Part shown: positions 35,770 to 49,222 of the stretch, piece after piece | Layout: every line of letters starts with the position of its first letter | Position numbering within the stretch: the stretch's first letter is position 1 | Assembly (NCBI RefSeq): GCF_030272615.1 | Contig: NC_081408.1 | Coordinates: forward strand, 201,896,341 to 201,960,340 | DNA from: Cryptomeria japonica | Taxonomy: Eukaryota > Streptophyta > Pinopsida > Cupressales > Cupressaceae | Reading direction: 5' to 3' | Length of the DNA: 64,000 bases | Notes under the pieces: generated by a model | What the model was told of the DNA's origin: nothing | Database searches by the model: none | The model's input: the letters and a program-made list of their open reading frames with translations, nothing else | Made by a program: the position numbers and the translations under genes

Positions 35770-36968
35770 TAATAATTAGGATGTTTCTAGCTTATTCAAT
35801 CTACAAGGGTTATAAGGTATATCAAATCGATGTAAAATTTGCCTTCCTTAATGGGAATTTGGAAGAAGTGTACATGGAGCAACTAGAAGGGTTTCTATTA
35901 CATGATAATGAAAGCTTTGTGTGCCAGTTGAAGAAAGCCTTGTATGGTCTAAAGCAAGCTCCTAGAGCATGGTATTCAAGGCTAGATCAGTATCTAAAGG
36001 AGCAAGGATTCAAAAAGGGGAATGCTAAAAATAATTTATACATCAAGGCATATGGAAATCACATGATCATTGTGGTTATGTATGTAGATGACATTATTTT
36101 TAGAGGAAACAAGGACACTCTTTGTGAAGATTTTGCTGATCAGATGCAATCAGAATTTGAGATTTCAATGCTTGGATAATTGACATACTTCCTTGGTTTA
36201 CAGATATCATAGCTAGATAAGGCAATCTTTATCTCACAAACCAAGTATTTAAATGATATGCTAAAGAAGTTTCAGATGGAGGATTGCAAACTGGTGAGTA
36301 CCCCCATGGTGACTAGAAGCAAATTAACAAAGAATGATGAATCACCGATGGTGGATCAAACATTGTATAGATCCATGATAGGTAGCTTATTGTATCTTAC
36401 TAATTCTAGAATGGATATAGTGCATGCAGTGTGTATGGTGGCTATATTTCAAGCAACACTCAATTATGGATTATGGTACCCTAAACAAAGGGAATTCATC
36501 TTGGAAGCATATACTGATGCTAATTGGTCAGGTTGCATTGATGACCGAAAGAGCACATGAAATAAAATTCTTAGAGAGAAGTTGAAGGACATGAAATAAA
36601 GATGGAATGTGTCCCTATAGGAGAACAAGTGGTAGAAATCTTCACCAAACCACTATCAGTAAGCACTTTTGAGTAATTAAGACACAAACTGAGAGTTGTG
36701 TCACCTGCCTCATGAACTTAAGTTTGTGAGGAGATATATGATTTAGGGGGAGTTCACTTGAACCACATGCTGATCATAGGGAAATTTCAGGGTTGTATGT
36801 CTCAATACTGACTAAAATCACTAAGAGAGAATTTGAATAAGGGAGAGATAAGTATGAATTAAAGGGTGAGAATGAAGTACCCTGACCCTTTGTCATTGTG
36901 TCAAAGGGGGAGAAATCTACCAGTGTGAAGACTTGTAGTGAGTTGACATCAATGCCAAAGGGGGAGAT
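35770..36968 (+). pseudogene. Copia-1 pol fragment C: reverse transcriptase and RNase H
   Basis: The reverse transcriptase resumes with RMFLAYSIYKGYKVYQID, the direct continuation of RLEV at 14568. KKALYGLKQAPRAWYSRL and the catalytic VMYVDDIIF are present. A stop follows SMLG. The RNase H portion includes YRSMIGSLLYL and EAYTDANWSGCIDDRKST, with an internal deletion before it, and a C-terminal EIFTKPL-like remnant near 36640. The polypurine tract AAAGGGGGAGAT lies at 36957-36968, directly before the 3' LTR. Confidence 0.93.
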
Positions 36969-37997
36969 TGTTGGCATTGTTGGCATTAGGTTATCACTGA
37001 TGTCAACTGGTATGGCATGGTCACTGGTGAGTAAGTAGTGGTGACCAGTATGGGAGAAGTAAGACATGATGATATCAGTCCATATGTGTGTAAGAAAATA
37101 GAAAGGTATGGTACCGGTACACATGAAATGCATCATCTACTGATAAAGGAACATCAACAAGGCAAAGAAAATAGAAAAAGAAGAACTAAAGGATGTAAAC
37201 CTATATACATAATGAACTTTAATGCTGCTGGTAAATGGACTAAGTAGTTGGACCAACATGTTTGATGGAATGCCAAGTTGATCCACCAACAGAGAAGAGG
37301 TCAGTAGGTATGAAGGACCACTAGTGAAGTTAGGCTATACCATTAAGGTGAGTTGAACCAGTAGTTAGTATTGGTCAATGAAAAATGTCAAATTGACATA
37401 GCAGACTAAAGATGATGCCAAACTAACATTGCAAACTAAGCATAGGTAGATATTGACAAGGATGACAGGTGGAAACCAGGTGGCTATCACATAGAGGTCG
37501 GTAAAGTATTCATTGATGTAGCAATCAACAAGCAAGTTGACTTTAATGAATAACCCACAAATCATGGGAGGATTGCAGAATGTTGTGGCTCGAGGAAGAA
37601 AAGGTGGCAAGATGATTGAACCAGTCTTTTAAGAAGATCTGATCTTTGTACTTGCTTACCGAAGGAAACAATCGATCCTTTAATGGTGATTGATAGAGAA
37701 ACACAGAAAAGCATGTCATAGACATCCTAAAATAGAAAATGCACATCAAAAAGAGAGGATATGGCAACACTAGTTGGTGTGATGTAGATCACCATTCTAG
37801 AAAAGCAGATCAGATAATATCTAATATGGATCAAGTTGGTGAAGGTAAAACCTAAGACGACATTGTTTGAATGCTGCTTTTGGAAGGAACCCTTAAAGAT
37901 AAATATGTCACCTCGAGACTAAAATCAGTTGATGCTATATGTGAGATGTGAGAGGAAAGAGAGCCCAAGAAGGAAAGGAAATCTGCCTAAGAGTTAT
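36969..37997 (+). repeat. Copia-1 3' LTR, first part
   Basis: Starts TGTTGGCATTGTTGGCATTAGG straight after the polypurine tract. It is interrupted at 37997 by Copia-2 and continues at 56555. Short open frames here carry no domain. Confidence 0.85.
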
Positions 37998-39212
37998 TGT
38001 TAGATAATTCAAATAACTAGAGGACAATTGAGATGGGGGGGTGAATGAGCTGTCACTACATTACCGGAACCTTAAGTAATTAAAACTTTAATAACAGAAC
38101 ACATAAGATCAATACTAGAACACATAAACCAATTAGCAAAATAAAAGATACACCAATTAACCACAACCGACAATTAGAGAATAGATACCAACCACATGAA
38201 ACTAAGATTTGTACATGGAAAACCTTGTAAAGGGAAAAAATATAGTGGGAATCCTACCCATAATTAGATAATATTTCTATAGTAAGAATATGATTAAAAA
38301 ATGAGGGGCATGCACTTGCAGGAAGCCCAACAACCTAGAGCATACTACTCATTACAAAAGGAGTCTCACTAACTACATAGAAATCCAAACTATAATCTGG
38401 AAGGAAGAATGAGCTGCAATAATAGCATCTCCTATGCCTGAATATAGATTCGGTTAACCTCAATACCAGAGGACTTAAACAACTTCCATAAACCCAACTC
38501 AATCACCTATGATCAACCAAATCCTCTACATGAATGATTATTACATTATTCACTTGCATTCCATATCCCATGATCTACAAAGAGATCATACACATATATA
38601 TACAAACCCTCAACCTTACAAAATTAGGTCAGTCACTAGACAATAAAACCTATTACATAATTATAAAACATGCCAGCCTGAGACGAAACAAATATCATCT
38701 AACCCATGAGTCATCCCGAAAACACATTGAGGAGTCCCAACAACATGTTACATTAAGTCGGTCCATAACCTAGATAGCACAAGACCCAATTTAGGTCCAC
38801 ACATGCTAAAGCAATGATCCCAATCAGTTAAGTCTCAAACACAATCACCATCAACATCTTGAATCCCTACTAGAAGATGCACCAAGACCACTTATGCATT
38901 ATATCAAAAGATCTTCAATAAAGCTCTATCAGTGAAACCCTCACCGGATCAATAAACCATGCTTACCAGCATGTAAGATAGGAGCTGATCACCAAATCAA
39001 TACCAATTGACTAAATATATATCTGAGTAGAATGAATATCAGATCTAAGCCAATTTCATAAGCCAAAACATACCGAAGTATACTAGATCAACATGATCTT
39101 ACCAACTAGAAACCAAACATGCTACTAGGACCAACCAAATACCGGTAAGCAACCAAAACAGCTAGTGTTGACATCAATGCAACACATAATCAATTCCTCC
39201 AAATTGCCAATA
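37998..39212 (-). repeat. Copia-2 3' LTR
   Basis: 1215 bp, from TGTTAGATAATTC on the + strand to TTGCCAATA at 39212. It is collinear with 55350-56549. In element sense it starts TATTGGC instead of the usual TG. The polypurine tract AAAGGGGGAGAT (minus strand) lies at 39213-39224. Confidence 0.92.
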
Positions 39213-39579
39213 ATCTCCCCCTTTGGCATTGATGACAACACTAGATGTGAAAAACATCCAAGTGCCAAGAAATGCCAAACAAATCTCCCACACAAGAATA
39301 TAGCAATGAAGTTTTGATCCATACTCTCCTTGTAGATGATATCATAGTTAAGTTATGTAAATTTATCGCCCTAATGTATATAACTCCTTAAGTTTTTCAC
39401 ATGAATATCTCTCCCCCTTTGACATCAATGTCAAAAATCTAACATAAATATCAAAGCAAAATCATAAACCACTGAATCACAAGACTAACTACTCCCCCTG
39501 AGTAGTAGCATCCCCACATCAATTTGGAATGAATAATATCTCTGATAATGGATACTAGAATGATGCCAAATAGCATCAT

Positions 39580-42489
39580 TCAGTTTTCTACCAGAGGGGC
39601 AGAAACCCCTAATCTATCTCTAAGGTATTCAAATGACTTTTTAGGCAAAGGTTTAGTGAATATCTCTGCAATCTACTCTTTAGTGTTCACATAAACCAAT
39701 ATAACTTAATTTTCTTCTACCTTTTCCTTCAAAAAGTTATAATTGATAGATATGTGCTTTGTCTTAGAGTGATATACCAAACTCTTTGATATGTCTATAG
39801 TAGCATAGTTATCACAGTGAATAACTACTGGTTCATTGCAATGCACTTTTATGTCCTTTAACATTTGCTTCTTCCATAGAACTTGTGTACAATTAGTAGA
39901 AGTAGCAACATACTCAGCTTCAACAGTAGATAAAGAAGTACATGAGTGTTTCTTGCTAATCCATGAAATAAGTTTCTTTCTAAGAAAGAAAGCTCCATCG
40001 GAAGTACTTTTTCAGTCATCAACATCACATGCCCAATCTACATCTGTATATGCACATAAAGTAAAATTGTCATATTTAGGATACCAAATACCATATTCAG
40101 ATGTTCCTTGTAAGTATCTAAAAATCTTTTTCACCACACTCTCATGATTTTCTCTAGGATCACTTTGATATCTTGATGCAATGCAAACTACATTCATTAT
40201 ATCCAGTCTAGTCTGAGTCAAATATAGAAAACCTCAAATCATAGATTTGCATCTTGTAGGATTTACTAGTGCAAATTCATCTCTCCTTGTCAATTTCTTA
40301 CTTGTAACCATAGGAGTACTAACTAGTTTAGAATTTTTCTTACCAAATTTCTTCAACATCTCTCTAGCATACTTAGTTTGAAAGATGAAAATACCTTTAT
40401 TAGTCTAAGTAATCTACAAACCTAAGAAAAATTTCATTTCCCCAATCATAGACATCTCAAATTCATCCTCCATATTTTGAGAAAATTCCATGCACAACCT
40501 ATCCTCAGCTCCAAAAATGATGTCATCAACAAAGACCTCAATAATCAGTATATCATCATCAGTAACTTTATAATATAGATTACTATAAGAATTACCTTTA
40601 GTGAAACCAAGTTTTAAAAGATATATGTCCAACCTTACATACCAAGCTCTAGGTGCCTATTTAAATGCATATAAGGCTTTCTTTAACCTGTAAACCATGT
40701 TTTTATCATCTAAAAGTGAAATGCCATCAGGTTTCTCAATATTAAATTCCTCATCAAGATCCCCATTGATCTGATCTTCTGAATGATTCAACCTTACATA
40801 CCTAGAAATCTTCTGACTCTCTGTTTCTCTTCCCTGATCTTGAGTTACTGTAGAATTTTTTGGTATTATAGGAGTAACTAGTTCAACATTTTGTTTCGGT
40901 AAAGGTGTTACTGGTTTAGTTATGATCATTTCCAATGTCAGTTCTTGCTCATAAATTTTGATTTGACTTCTATTTTTCTCATCCACCTTGACATTATCCC
41001 TCTCCACAATTCTCTGCAATCTTTTGTTATGACATCGATATACTTTTCTTTCATTAGAATAACCAAGAAATATTCCTTCATCACATCTAGGATCAAACTT
41101 TCCAATGAAATCATCTCTCTTGATATAACATTTACCACCAAAGATTCTAAAGTACTTAACTGTAGGTGTATTGTCAAACCATAGCTTATAAGGTGTCTTA
41201 CGGGTTTCTCCTTTGATATGAACTCCATTGAATGTATAAACTATTGTTCTCACTACTTCTCTCTAGTATATAGAAGGTAGTTTAGCTTCCATCATCATGG
41301 TTCTAGTAGCATCCAAGATAGTTATGTTCTTTCTTTCCACAACTCCATTCTGTTGAGGTATCTAGGGAGAAAAAAAAATGTCTCCTTATACCATGCTTCT
41401 CACAAAAGTTATTAAACTCACCGGATGTGAATTCTCCACCATGATCTAACCTTGAGAACTTAATCTTCAATCTTGTCTTAGTTTCAACCTTATCTTTAAA
41501 GATTTTAAACTTTTCAAAAGCTTCAGTTTTTTTCCTTAGAAAAGTAACCCACATCATTCTAGAATAGTCATCAATGATTAGCATAAAATATCTATCATCT
41601 TGAAAACTTTTAATTCTAGCAGGACCACACAAATCAGTATGAATAAGATCAAGAACATCATTAGATTTGTCCTATATACTCTTAAAATAGGTTCTGACCT
41701 ATTTTCCCATTTGACATTCCTTACATACTAGATTATAGGGCTTCACAATCTTAGGTATATCTCTAACTACCTTAGTTGAACTGATATTTACCATGCAATC
41801 ACAATTCACATGACATAGCCTTTTATGCCAAAGCCAACTCTCATCAATTTGTGCAATCAAACATGTCTTCTCACCAGAATACAAATAAAATATATTACCT
41901 TTTGTCTGAGTACTAGTTGCAATTTCTAATCCAGATCTATTAATGATCTTACATTTTCCATCCTTGAATTGTAATTGAAATCCCTTATCCACAAACTGTC
42001 CTACACTCAAAAGATTATGCCTTAAACCTTCAACATAATAAACATTATCAATATTGTTCTTACCATATAATAATATAGTTTCTCTTCCTTTGATCATGCA
42101 TGCTTTGTCATCTCCAAGTCTACCTAGACCACCATCAAATTCTTGCAAAGATAGAAAATTCCTTTTATCTCCAGTCATATGATGTGAACATTCACTATCA
42201 ATTACCCATTCATCCTTATCTTTAATTTTAGTAGCAAGGGCCTTTTATTCAGGTATATTCTCTTCCAGTACTAGATCATATTCCTTGATAGCTAGGAACA
42301 CCCATTCCTTTCCATTGCCGGAACCACTAGAAGAGTCTTGTGTCGGTTCATCATTAGAATCAGTGACACCTTCCTCAACCGCAAAGTAACATGATTTATC
42401 TATGTTTCTCTTATAGTTATGATTGTTCTGATATCCAAGGTTAGGCTTAAAAGATCTTCTATCTCTTTCTTCAAATCTTGAATTCCTTT
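39580..42489 (-). pseudogene. Copia-2 pol: protease to RNase H, reverse transcriptase partly deleted
   Basis: Protease: DEWVIDSECSHHMTG near 42150-42210, with Glu in place of the Gly of the Asp-Ser-Gly motif. GAG-pre-integrase: WLWHKRLCHVN and CKECQMGK, HHCC complete. Integrase: FMLIIDDYSRMMWVTFL and SRLDHGGEF, then IFLGYSNERK. The frame then passes from NHSEDQINGD straight to EEFNIEKPDGISLLDDKN, so the reverse transcriptase N-terminal part, with the first catalytic Asp, is deleted. VFVDDIIFGAED and the RNase H parts (AYTDVDWACDVDD, SLSTVEAEYVA, EIFTKPLPKKSFEYL) follow. The stop is at 39580-39582. Confidence 0.93.
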
Positions 42490-43895
42490 TATTGTTCATC
42501 AAAAATGATTAACCCAAGTACACTTGTAATTGATCTATGAAGTAGCCAATTCAATCTATGAAGAACCTCAGGGCTTGGAAAACATGACAAGGATATGAAT
42601 CCTTCTACTCTTCAGGCTCTGCAAAACCTAGGTGGGTATACCTCTGATACTTGAAATTTTGACTCATTACCCACATATGACAGTATCAATAAAGTAGATA
42701 GACCTCATAAACGGTTCAAAAAACAAGGAAGGTATTGTAGATATGCTAAATCTACATTGATAGCTTAACAATGTTTGAATCATGAGATGAATGGACTCTA
42801 CCACAGAACATAAAAGAAAGGTAGATATTCTGATTTGATTTTAAAATGATGTTTTGACAACCCTTCAATGTTATAAAATACCAATGCCTTATTGAGGCCA
42901 CAGAGTCATGCATAAAACTGGAAGACAAATCTAAGATGCAAGTTCCTTTCAACATTAAATTTTCATGGACCAATGCCTTACATTAATACAACTTTCTGCT
43001 CTGTCATAAAATCATGCTTACACATCCAATATACATATTCAACATCATTAATGTTGGGTTTCAAGATTTAAATTCTTCCTTGAAGAATACCCAAAAGACA
43101 AACATTACACTCTCAGAGAAGGCTAAAAGAGACAAATCCAACTTATCCTTGACAATATGAAATTGTATGAATCTGAATACATTTTGGAGACAATTTCATG
43201 AAAAATAACACATGCCTTGCATATGTGTGAACCTGCAAACTGAAACAAGACCTACAGCAAAGACAACACTGAAAACCTTGAAGAACACACTATCATTTGC
43301 AAAAATAAAAAGATGTTATTGTTGGAACCTACAATTTTAGATTTCTCCCTTGGAGAAAATATCTCAAAAATTGGAACCCATACAATTGAGAAGAATTGGG
43401 AATAAGAAGGAGACGGAAAAATATCACAATCCATCAGAACATGCCAAGTGTCCCTTTTTTATAACTGCCAGAATATCTCCTTTTCTTCCTATGAAAACTG
43501 CTCCCAAAATATTCCACATTTCTTGAAACTAACTCCAGAACTGCATTCCTCATCTCGAGAGGTTTCAAGTGATATATGATACTTTCTATTTTTGGCAAAA
43601 ATGAGCCTCTGGACAAATTAATTCCTTTTATGCCTCCATCATTTAAATTTTTTGAATTTCTCCTATAGTCTGCACTATACAATTTAACTTTAATTTTTCA
43701 CCCCTTTTTGGCCTGATGCCCTGCGACGTGGCAGCCTCTGATTCATTGATAGGGTGCACTGGATGCCACCTCAGATGATACCTCATCAATCCACCATGTG
43801 TCCTCCTCGTTATTGCCACTGGGCTACTTGCTTGTCAGCCACATCATTGTCACCTCAGCAGGACCCACGAGCTGGACCTGCCACCTATGCGCCAT

Positions 43896-44200
43896 GTGTA
43901 TTTCACCATTTCGCAATGGTTAATGAACGTGCATCTTCAAGCTCTAAAATCACGCACGTCATATGATAATCTTGAATCTGCATTGTCTTTGACCCTTTGC
44001 CATTTTGCGAAGCTTAACCGGCGAGCATCTCCCTTTCACGAAATCGTGTCGGCCGTTGGATCTCCGTATGCTCAATCTTTAGCTCTTAATTTTCCACCTA
44101 AGCTTTTTGCCATTTCATATGGTTTAATCGGCGAGCATCTTTGGCTTGCGAATCAACATCGACCATCGATCTTGATGGAACCTACTCACTGGTTAAGTCG
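43896..44200 (-). repeat. LTR repeat module, three units (left LTR)
   Basis: Units starting TTTCACCATTTCGCAATGG (near 43901), TTTGCCATTTTGCGAAGC (near 43995) and TTTTTGCCATTTCATATGG (near 44104) each continue through GAGCATCT-type sequence, and the middle unit carries GGCCGTTGGATCTCC. They resemble the 128-bp units of the giant Gypsy LTR but are spaced about 93-109 bp. Confidence 0.65.
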
Positions 44201-45831
44201 CCCATTCTCTACAAAATTCTCCTGCCTCAGGATCCGTGCCTATGTGGGTCAACCTGGTCACCACTTGGCCTCCTTGGTCGCCTTGAGAAGCATGCCCACA
44301 TGTGTGGGATCCGCCTGGGCGCCCAACCCGCACCTTGTGTCAAAAGCCTCCAAGGCTTTGACACTAAGGTAGTGTGGATTCTTGGTTTTAAATAGTAAAA
44401 TATCCCATTCCCTAGCCAATGTGGGATAAATGTATTTTGCCTCGCAAAATGCATTTTGAAAGTTTTTGAGTTTTTAATGGCTGCCAATATATTTGTTTGG
44501 GATTTTAATACACCTTGCTTCATACCAAACACATAGGAGAGACTTTGGAGGCTTCAAACCTATTAATTACCATCAATTCCATGTTCCATGCAAAGGAGGG
44601 CGCTGCCAGTTTCAACCTTTAACAAAGCCAAATGCATTTTCTTTTAAAGCTTCTGTTGAATTTTTAATGATTTACTACCATCTTCTACTTCCATGCAAGA
44701 GGATTTTATTTTGAACCTGCCATGTTTCAATTGCTTGAGAGTTTCTTGAGCTATTTTGTAAACCACGTAGAGGGGAGAGAAAACTATTGTTGCATTTGCT
44801 ATTGTTTAAATGTTTCCCTCCAAACTCCATGCAGAGGATAAAACTGCTATTTGCTTTTAGTTGAGAGCATTTGCAACCTCCAAAACACCCACACTATACA
44901 TTTGCAGATCATGGAAATTGATATTTGCATGAAGATTTCAACTGCTGAACATTGCCCATTCTGCCACGTAGAGGATAAGGGAGGATTGTTGTTTGCATTT
45001 CATTGAAAGCTTATAAAACTTTTGAAACTCCATTCCATCTTCAACACCTTTACCCATCCATACTGCTGCTAAATACATTGGTTTTAAAAGTGAAAACCCT
45101 TTACTACGCCACGTTCTGCAATTTTATTTGCATTTGGTTGAAATTTTAATAAGCATTGACCCATATTGGTTTGGACGCACAACAGGGATGATTTGCCTAG
45201 GTTTTGCTTGCAACTACCAACGTGCATTTGCTTTAAGCATTTTCTGCCTTTGCTTTTTCTTAAAAAACCTTAATGTGCCCTTTTCACTTTACGACAAGCA
45301 GGAGATTGTTTGCTACTAATTGCAATTTTAATGAAAGTTTATACACAACCCTTTACATTTTTACTGGCAAAGCAGAATTTTGGCAGAGGGCATGGAGCTG
45401 CATTTGTTACAATAAATGGCCTTTTTAACCAACCACAGTAGAGGGGGGTTGTTTTAGCTTTACACCAGCCAATGCATAGTTTCATATTTAATGCCTCTTA
45501 CATGCCTAGCCATAGGCATTTGCTTTGAAACTCTCAATTGCCTTTAAACACCATCACCATCTATGGGGGAGAACATTAGCATTTATTTGAAACTTACTAA
45601 AATCTCATCCTTGCCTCCACACTGCATTGGATTTGGATTAACGCCAGCCAATTTCATTTCACATTGCCCCCTTTCTATACTTGTATATGTATCAAACTTG
45701 ATGGACATATACATGAAGTACTAACATCCATATATGACAAAAAATGAAATAAAATAATCTCCCATTAAAAAAATTTTCCAATTGAACTCGAGTTGGTGTT
45801 AATATGCAATACTATGAATTAAGACCATTTT

Positions 45832-46520
45832 TTACCATAAAACCAACACTGCAAGGGCATGAGCCAGGTCGGGCCCCAAAGTGGGTCTGACTAAAAAAAA
45901 ATCATTTTCATGTAATTGACCTTCGTAATTCTTCAGGAACCTTAAACACACTTCTGGAATCAATCGGCACCATTTTTGGATCATTAAATTGAGTTTTACA
46001 ACTTTCAGGCACCCGAGCCACATTTTTGTATTTAATCGTGAAGACGTAATTTTCAAACTGCTCAAAACACCTTTCTGGACCTTGCCATCTGATAGGCATG
46101 TACTTTGATATACAAGCATGAACTCTACCAAATGGTTTTTCAAGATGAATCCTAAGTGAAGAGATATTAATAGTCAAAAATGACCAACTAGCTCTGTCGG
46201 CACTGCGGACCTGATGAAGTCAATGCACAAGCAACACATGATACCTTTCTTAAAAATATCAAACAATCTCCATAGACCCTCAAATCTGAGGCATGGGTAC
46301 CTTGAAGTACATATAAAATCTTAGAATGCTCAGTTCAACCAAAAGGATGACTGGGTGTAAATGGTACGCTCATGAAAATAGCAACTTTAACTGATATGAC
46401 AATGAAAGTACGGATCACTGAAAAAGATGACTCAAGAAACCCTTTTCAAAACTGATCAAACAGATTGGCAAGAGCTTGAAATTTGAAACATAGCTTGTCA
46501 TTTATACCAACAATAGTCTA
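45832..46520 (-). pseudogene. Coding-like remnant inside the non-autonomous LTR (left copy)
   Basis: Minus-strand frames beginning near 46520 (MSECLFQTIVGINDKLCFKF) and at 46177 (MTINISSLRIHLEKPFGR) carry protein-like sequence that is matched by the right LTR at 53137-53876. Frames alternate and stops are frequent. No family is recognised. It may be the counterpart of the long LTR reading frame in the giant Gypsy, but I saw no clear sequence match between them. Confidence 0.35.
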
Positions 46521-47066
46521 AAATAAACATTCTGACATGACACTCACTGAGGCAACTTTTAGACTTGTGCAAAATAGGGCTCTGATAACTAGCTAAAACA
46601 GAGACTTGTCAAACCATACAAACTGCAAACATATTGAGCTAGGTAAATTGAGCAAATGGATTCATAAGGACTTGTAATTTTGCATGCTAACTCACATTTA
46701 TGCATAGAATTGAATCCATTTTGAAATTATTCATGATGATCAATAGGGAAAAAGATATAGGTACTCAAAGTAGGCTACTTGGTAAAATCTGCATATGTGC
46801 CTAAAATGCACTTTCAACTCACCCCTTGAAATGGGTACCTGATAAACTAATCCAAACTGAATTCTGAAAGTTGCAACACACTTCATTGGCCAAATGAAAG
46901 GTGTACAACAAGTTTCCCAAGCCTTACCCTTTGAAAATCAACTAGCTCCATTTTACCCTCTCTCTAACTTGGCCACCTGAATGAGATTAGGTGCCTTTTT
47001 GAAAATGCAATATCAAAATTTTGAAATGGGGCTCTAAACTTGACTCAAATTTAATGAGTCCCAATA

Positions 47067-47090
47067 GTGGCTCTGACTGGGGATGGTTGA
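47067..47090. promoter_or_regulatory. LTR-adjacent motif of the non-autonomous element
   Basis: GTGGCTCTGACTGGGGATGG on the + strand abuts the LTR end, matching the motif at 22110 in the giant Gypsy and, more loosely, 63453. In element sense it lies at the 3' end of the internal region, where a polypurine tract would be expected. Confidence 0.6.
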
Positions 47091-47385
47091 TTGCAAGATC
47101 AACACAAGAATCTAGAATCAATGGTTAAGTAGACCACCCAAAAATGGATCACTCTCTTCTCTTCTCAAAAACATTGCTTCCTTATTCTAACCAAACAGCA
47201 AGGCACTTTATTGAAAACCACACAACTAAAGCAAAGCAACTATACAAAATATACAAACATAAATGGCCCTGGGCCATCAAAAACTGAAATCAATTCTTAC
47301 CTCTATCAAACACGTGATTTTCATTTCCATAAATTGGAGGTAAGCTGAAAGTTTCATTGTTACCTGCCTGGTCAAAAACACTTCC

Positions 47386-48920
47386 ACTCCTAATTAGCTA
47401 ATCATATAAAACATAATCAACAACATGTTCATAATCATAGAATCTTTGAAAACCAAACAAATGCTGAAAGGGATGGTCACTAGGTGACATAAGAGTGCCA
47501 TACTCTTTACCATTCTTTCCCAACTGAAATGAAAAGTGACCTAACTTATTCTGAAAGTTGAAAACATCAGGCACATCTCTATTGCTAGTTTTCTCAAATG
47601 ATGAACACTCTTCCACAATGATGGAAACCTGCCTCATAACATGAGTACAATTCATCTTCATGTTGATCACAATTTCTATCAGCCTCTTGCACAAGTAAAA
47701 ACATATGATCATCACTTATCAATGGTTCATTTCCCACTTGCAAATCAGGGAAAATTATTTTAGATTTGTCATGCTCTTTCACAGTAAGATCCATACAATG
47801 CATAGAAAAATCTGAGTTCATATCAACATATGAATCTACATTATCACACCTATCAAGTGTATATGCATCTTCATCTTGTCCATCACTCAAATCAAAAATA
47901 GGGAAAGAATCAATACCATAAGTATCATACTTCACACCCTCAAAAACATCATCAATATCTAAACAGGTGCTGGTTGGGTGTGAGAGATTGGGCACATTTT
48001 CAGATGCATACCTTTGAAAATCAATAGCTAAGAGTTCCTGAAATTTGTTCACTACTTAGTGAACCTTCTTCTTCATTTTCCTTAGCTTCATCCTCTAAGC
48101 TATAAAAATTGTCCCAATCTGATAAAGGTATTAAATCAGTAGTGCTCATGTCTCTATTCACATTTATTTCATCATTACAACAACTCGCATCTACATCATA
48201 GCCTTTATCATGTTGCTCATAAAGTGTTGATATATGTTGCAACATAGTTTCATAACTTTGGTTGCAAATATTTTGTGAATTGAACTTAACAATACTATCA
48301 TTCATACTACTCAAATCTGAAAACTCTAAAGAGTTACACTCATACACAATAGAACAACAATCTATATTTTTATCCTCCTCATACTAAGAACAAAATTTTG
48401 TACTGTCATGCTGATCATAAGAATCATTTTCAAAATCACAAGAGATATCTCTATTCATAGATTCATCTCCATTACTTTGGTATTCACCAATTTCACTATC
48501 AGCATCAATATACTCAATATTATGTGCATTTTCAGATTTATTTAGCTCAATCTCATCTATCCATTCTTTGATACATGTGACACTTTGTTCTCTCAAGGTT
48601 ATAGACCAATTAACTGAGTCAAGCTCATCAAGCTCTAAGAATAACTCAATCAAAATAGACTCATGGGGTCTAGCATCAGCTGAAAGCTCATTTAATGCAG
48701 CTATAAATCTTTCATAGAAAACATATGATGACTCTTCCTCTTTTCTTTTCCCTACTTTCTTTCTTAAAAACAAGATAAATTTCTCTCGGATCTTTTGAAG
48801 ACATACTGCAATCTCTTTATCAATCTCTTTCTGATTTGACAAAGGATTTGGAGATCCGGGAATCATATCTAGATCCATCAATTTCAAAACATCTACTGAA
48901 CCATTATCATGACTACGCAT
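47386..48920 (-). pseudogene. Acidic internal reading frame of the non-autonomous element
   Basis: Starting at the ATG at 48920 (MRSHDNGSVDVLKLMDLD), the frame runs to 48384 (178 residues), continues past one stop to 48021, and then, across indels, through 47594-48052 and 47398-47715, about 500 residues in all. The early part has a basic helix (LFLRKKVGKRKEEE); the rest is rich in Asp, Glu, Ser and Asn. The C-terminal part has FQLGKNGKEYGTLMSPSDHP. No gag or enzyme motif is present and I do not recognise the family. It is the only sizeable reading frame between the two LTRs, the usual place for gag. Confidence 0.6.
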
Positions 48921-49222
48921 CTTACTGTTTCATAAATTCTTTTCAAAACACATACAGTCATAAATTTTCAGAATATGATGACTCTTCCTCTTTTCTTTTC
49001 CCTACTTTCTTTCTTAAAAACAAGATAAATTTCTCTCGGATCTTTTGAAGACATACTGCAATCTCTTTATCAATCTCCTTCCGATTTGACAAAGGATTTG
49101 GAGATCCGAGAATCATATCTAGATCCATCAATTTTAAAACATCTACTGAACCATTATCATGACTATGCATCTTACTGTTTCATAAACTCTTTTCAAAACA
49201 CATACAGTCATAAATTTTCAGA
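48723..49222. repeat. 250-bp tandem duplication
   Basis: 48723-48972 is repeated at 48973-49222 with about five differences, so it is fairly recent. It covers the start of the acidic frame and its upstream region, giving two candidate start codons (48920 and 49170); the upstream copy of the frame runs only about 70 codons before it stops past the duplication joint. Confidence 0.9.

Larger units (their letters stand above)
42490..47066 (-). repeat. 3' LTR of the non-autonomous element
   Basis: 4577 bp, + strand start TATTGTTCATC, end GAGTCCCAATA. It carries the CCTTCTACTCTTCAGGCTC and ATGCCTTATTGAGGC words shared with the other giant LTRs, a GC-richer block at 43720-44400 with three units of the LTR repeat module, and otherwise AT-rich DNA. 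Around 45830-46500 the minus strand shows coding-like but stop-ridden sequence that recurs in the other LTR. No confirmed gene. Confidence 0.9.

Noticed and set aside
43752-44395. GC-richer block with + strand frames up to 161 codons, considered as a host gene
   Set aside because: It recurs in the other LTR (about 51060-51735) and contains the LTR repeat modules, so it is LTR sequence.
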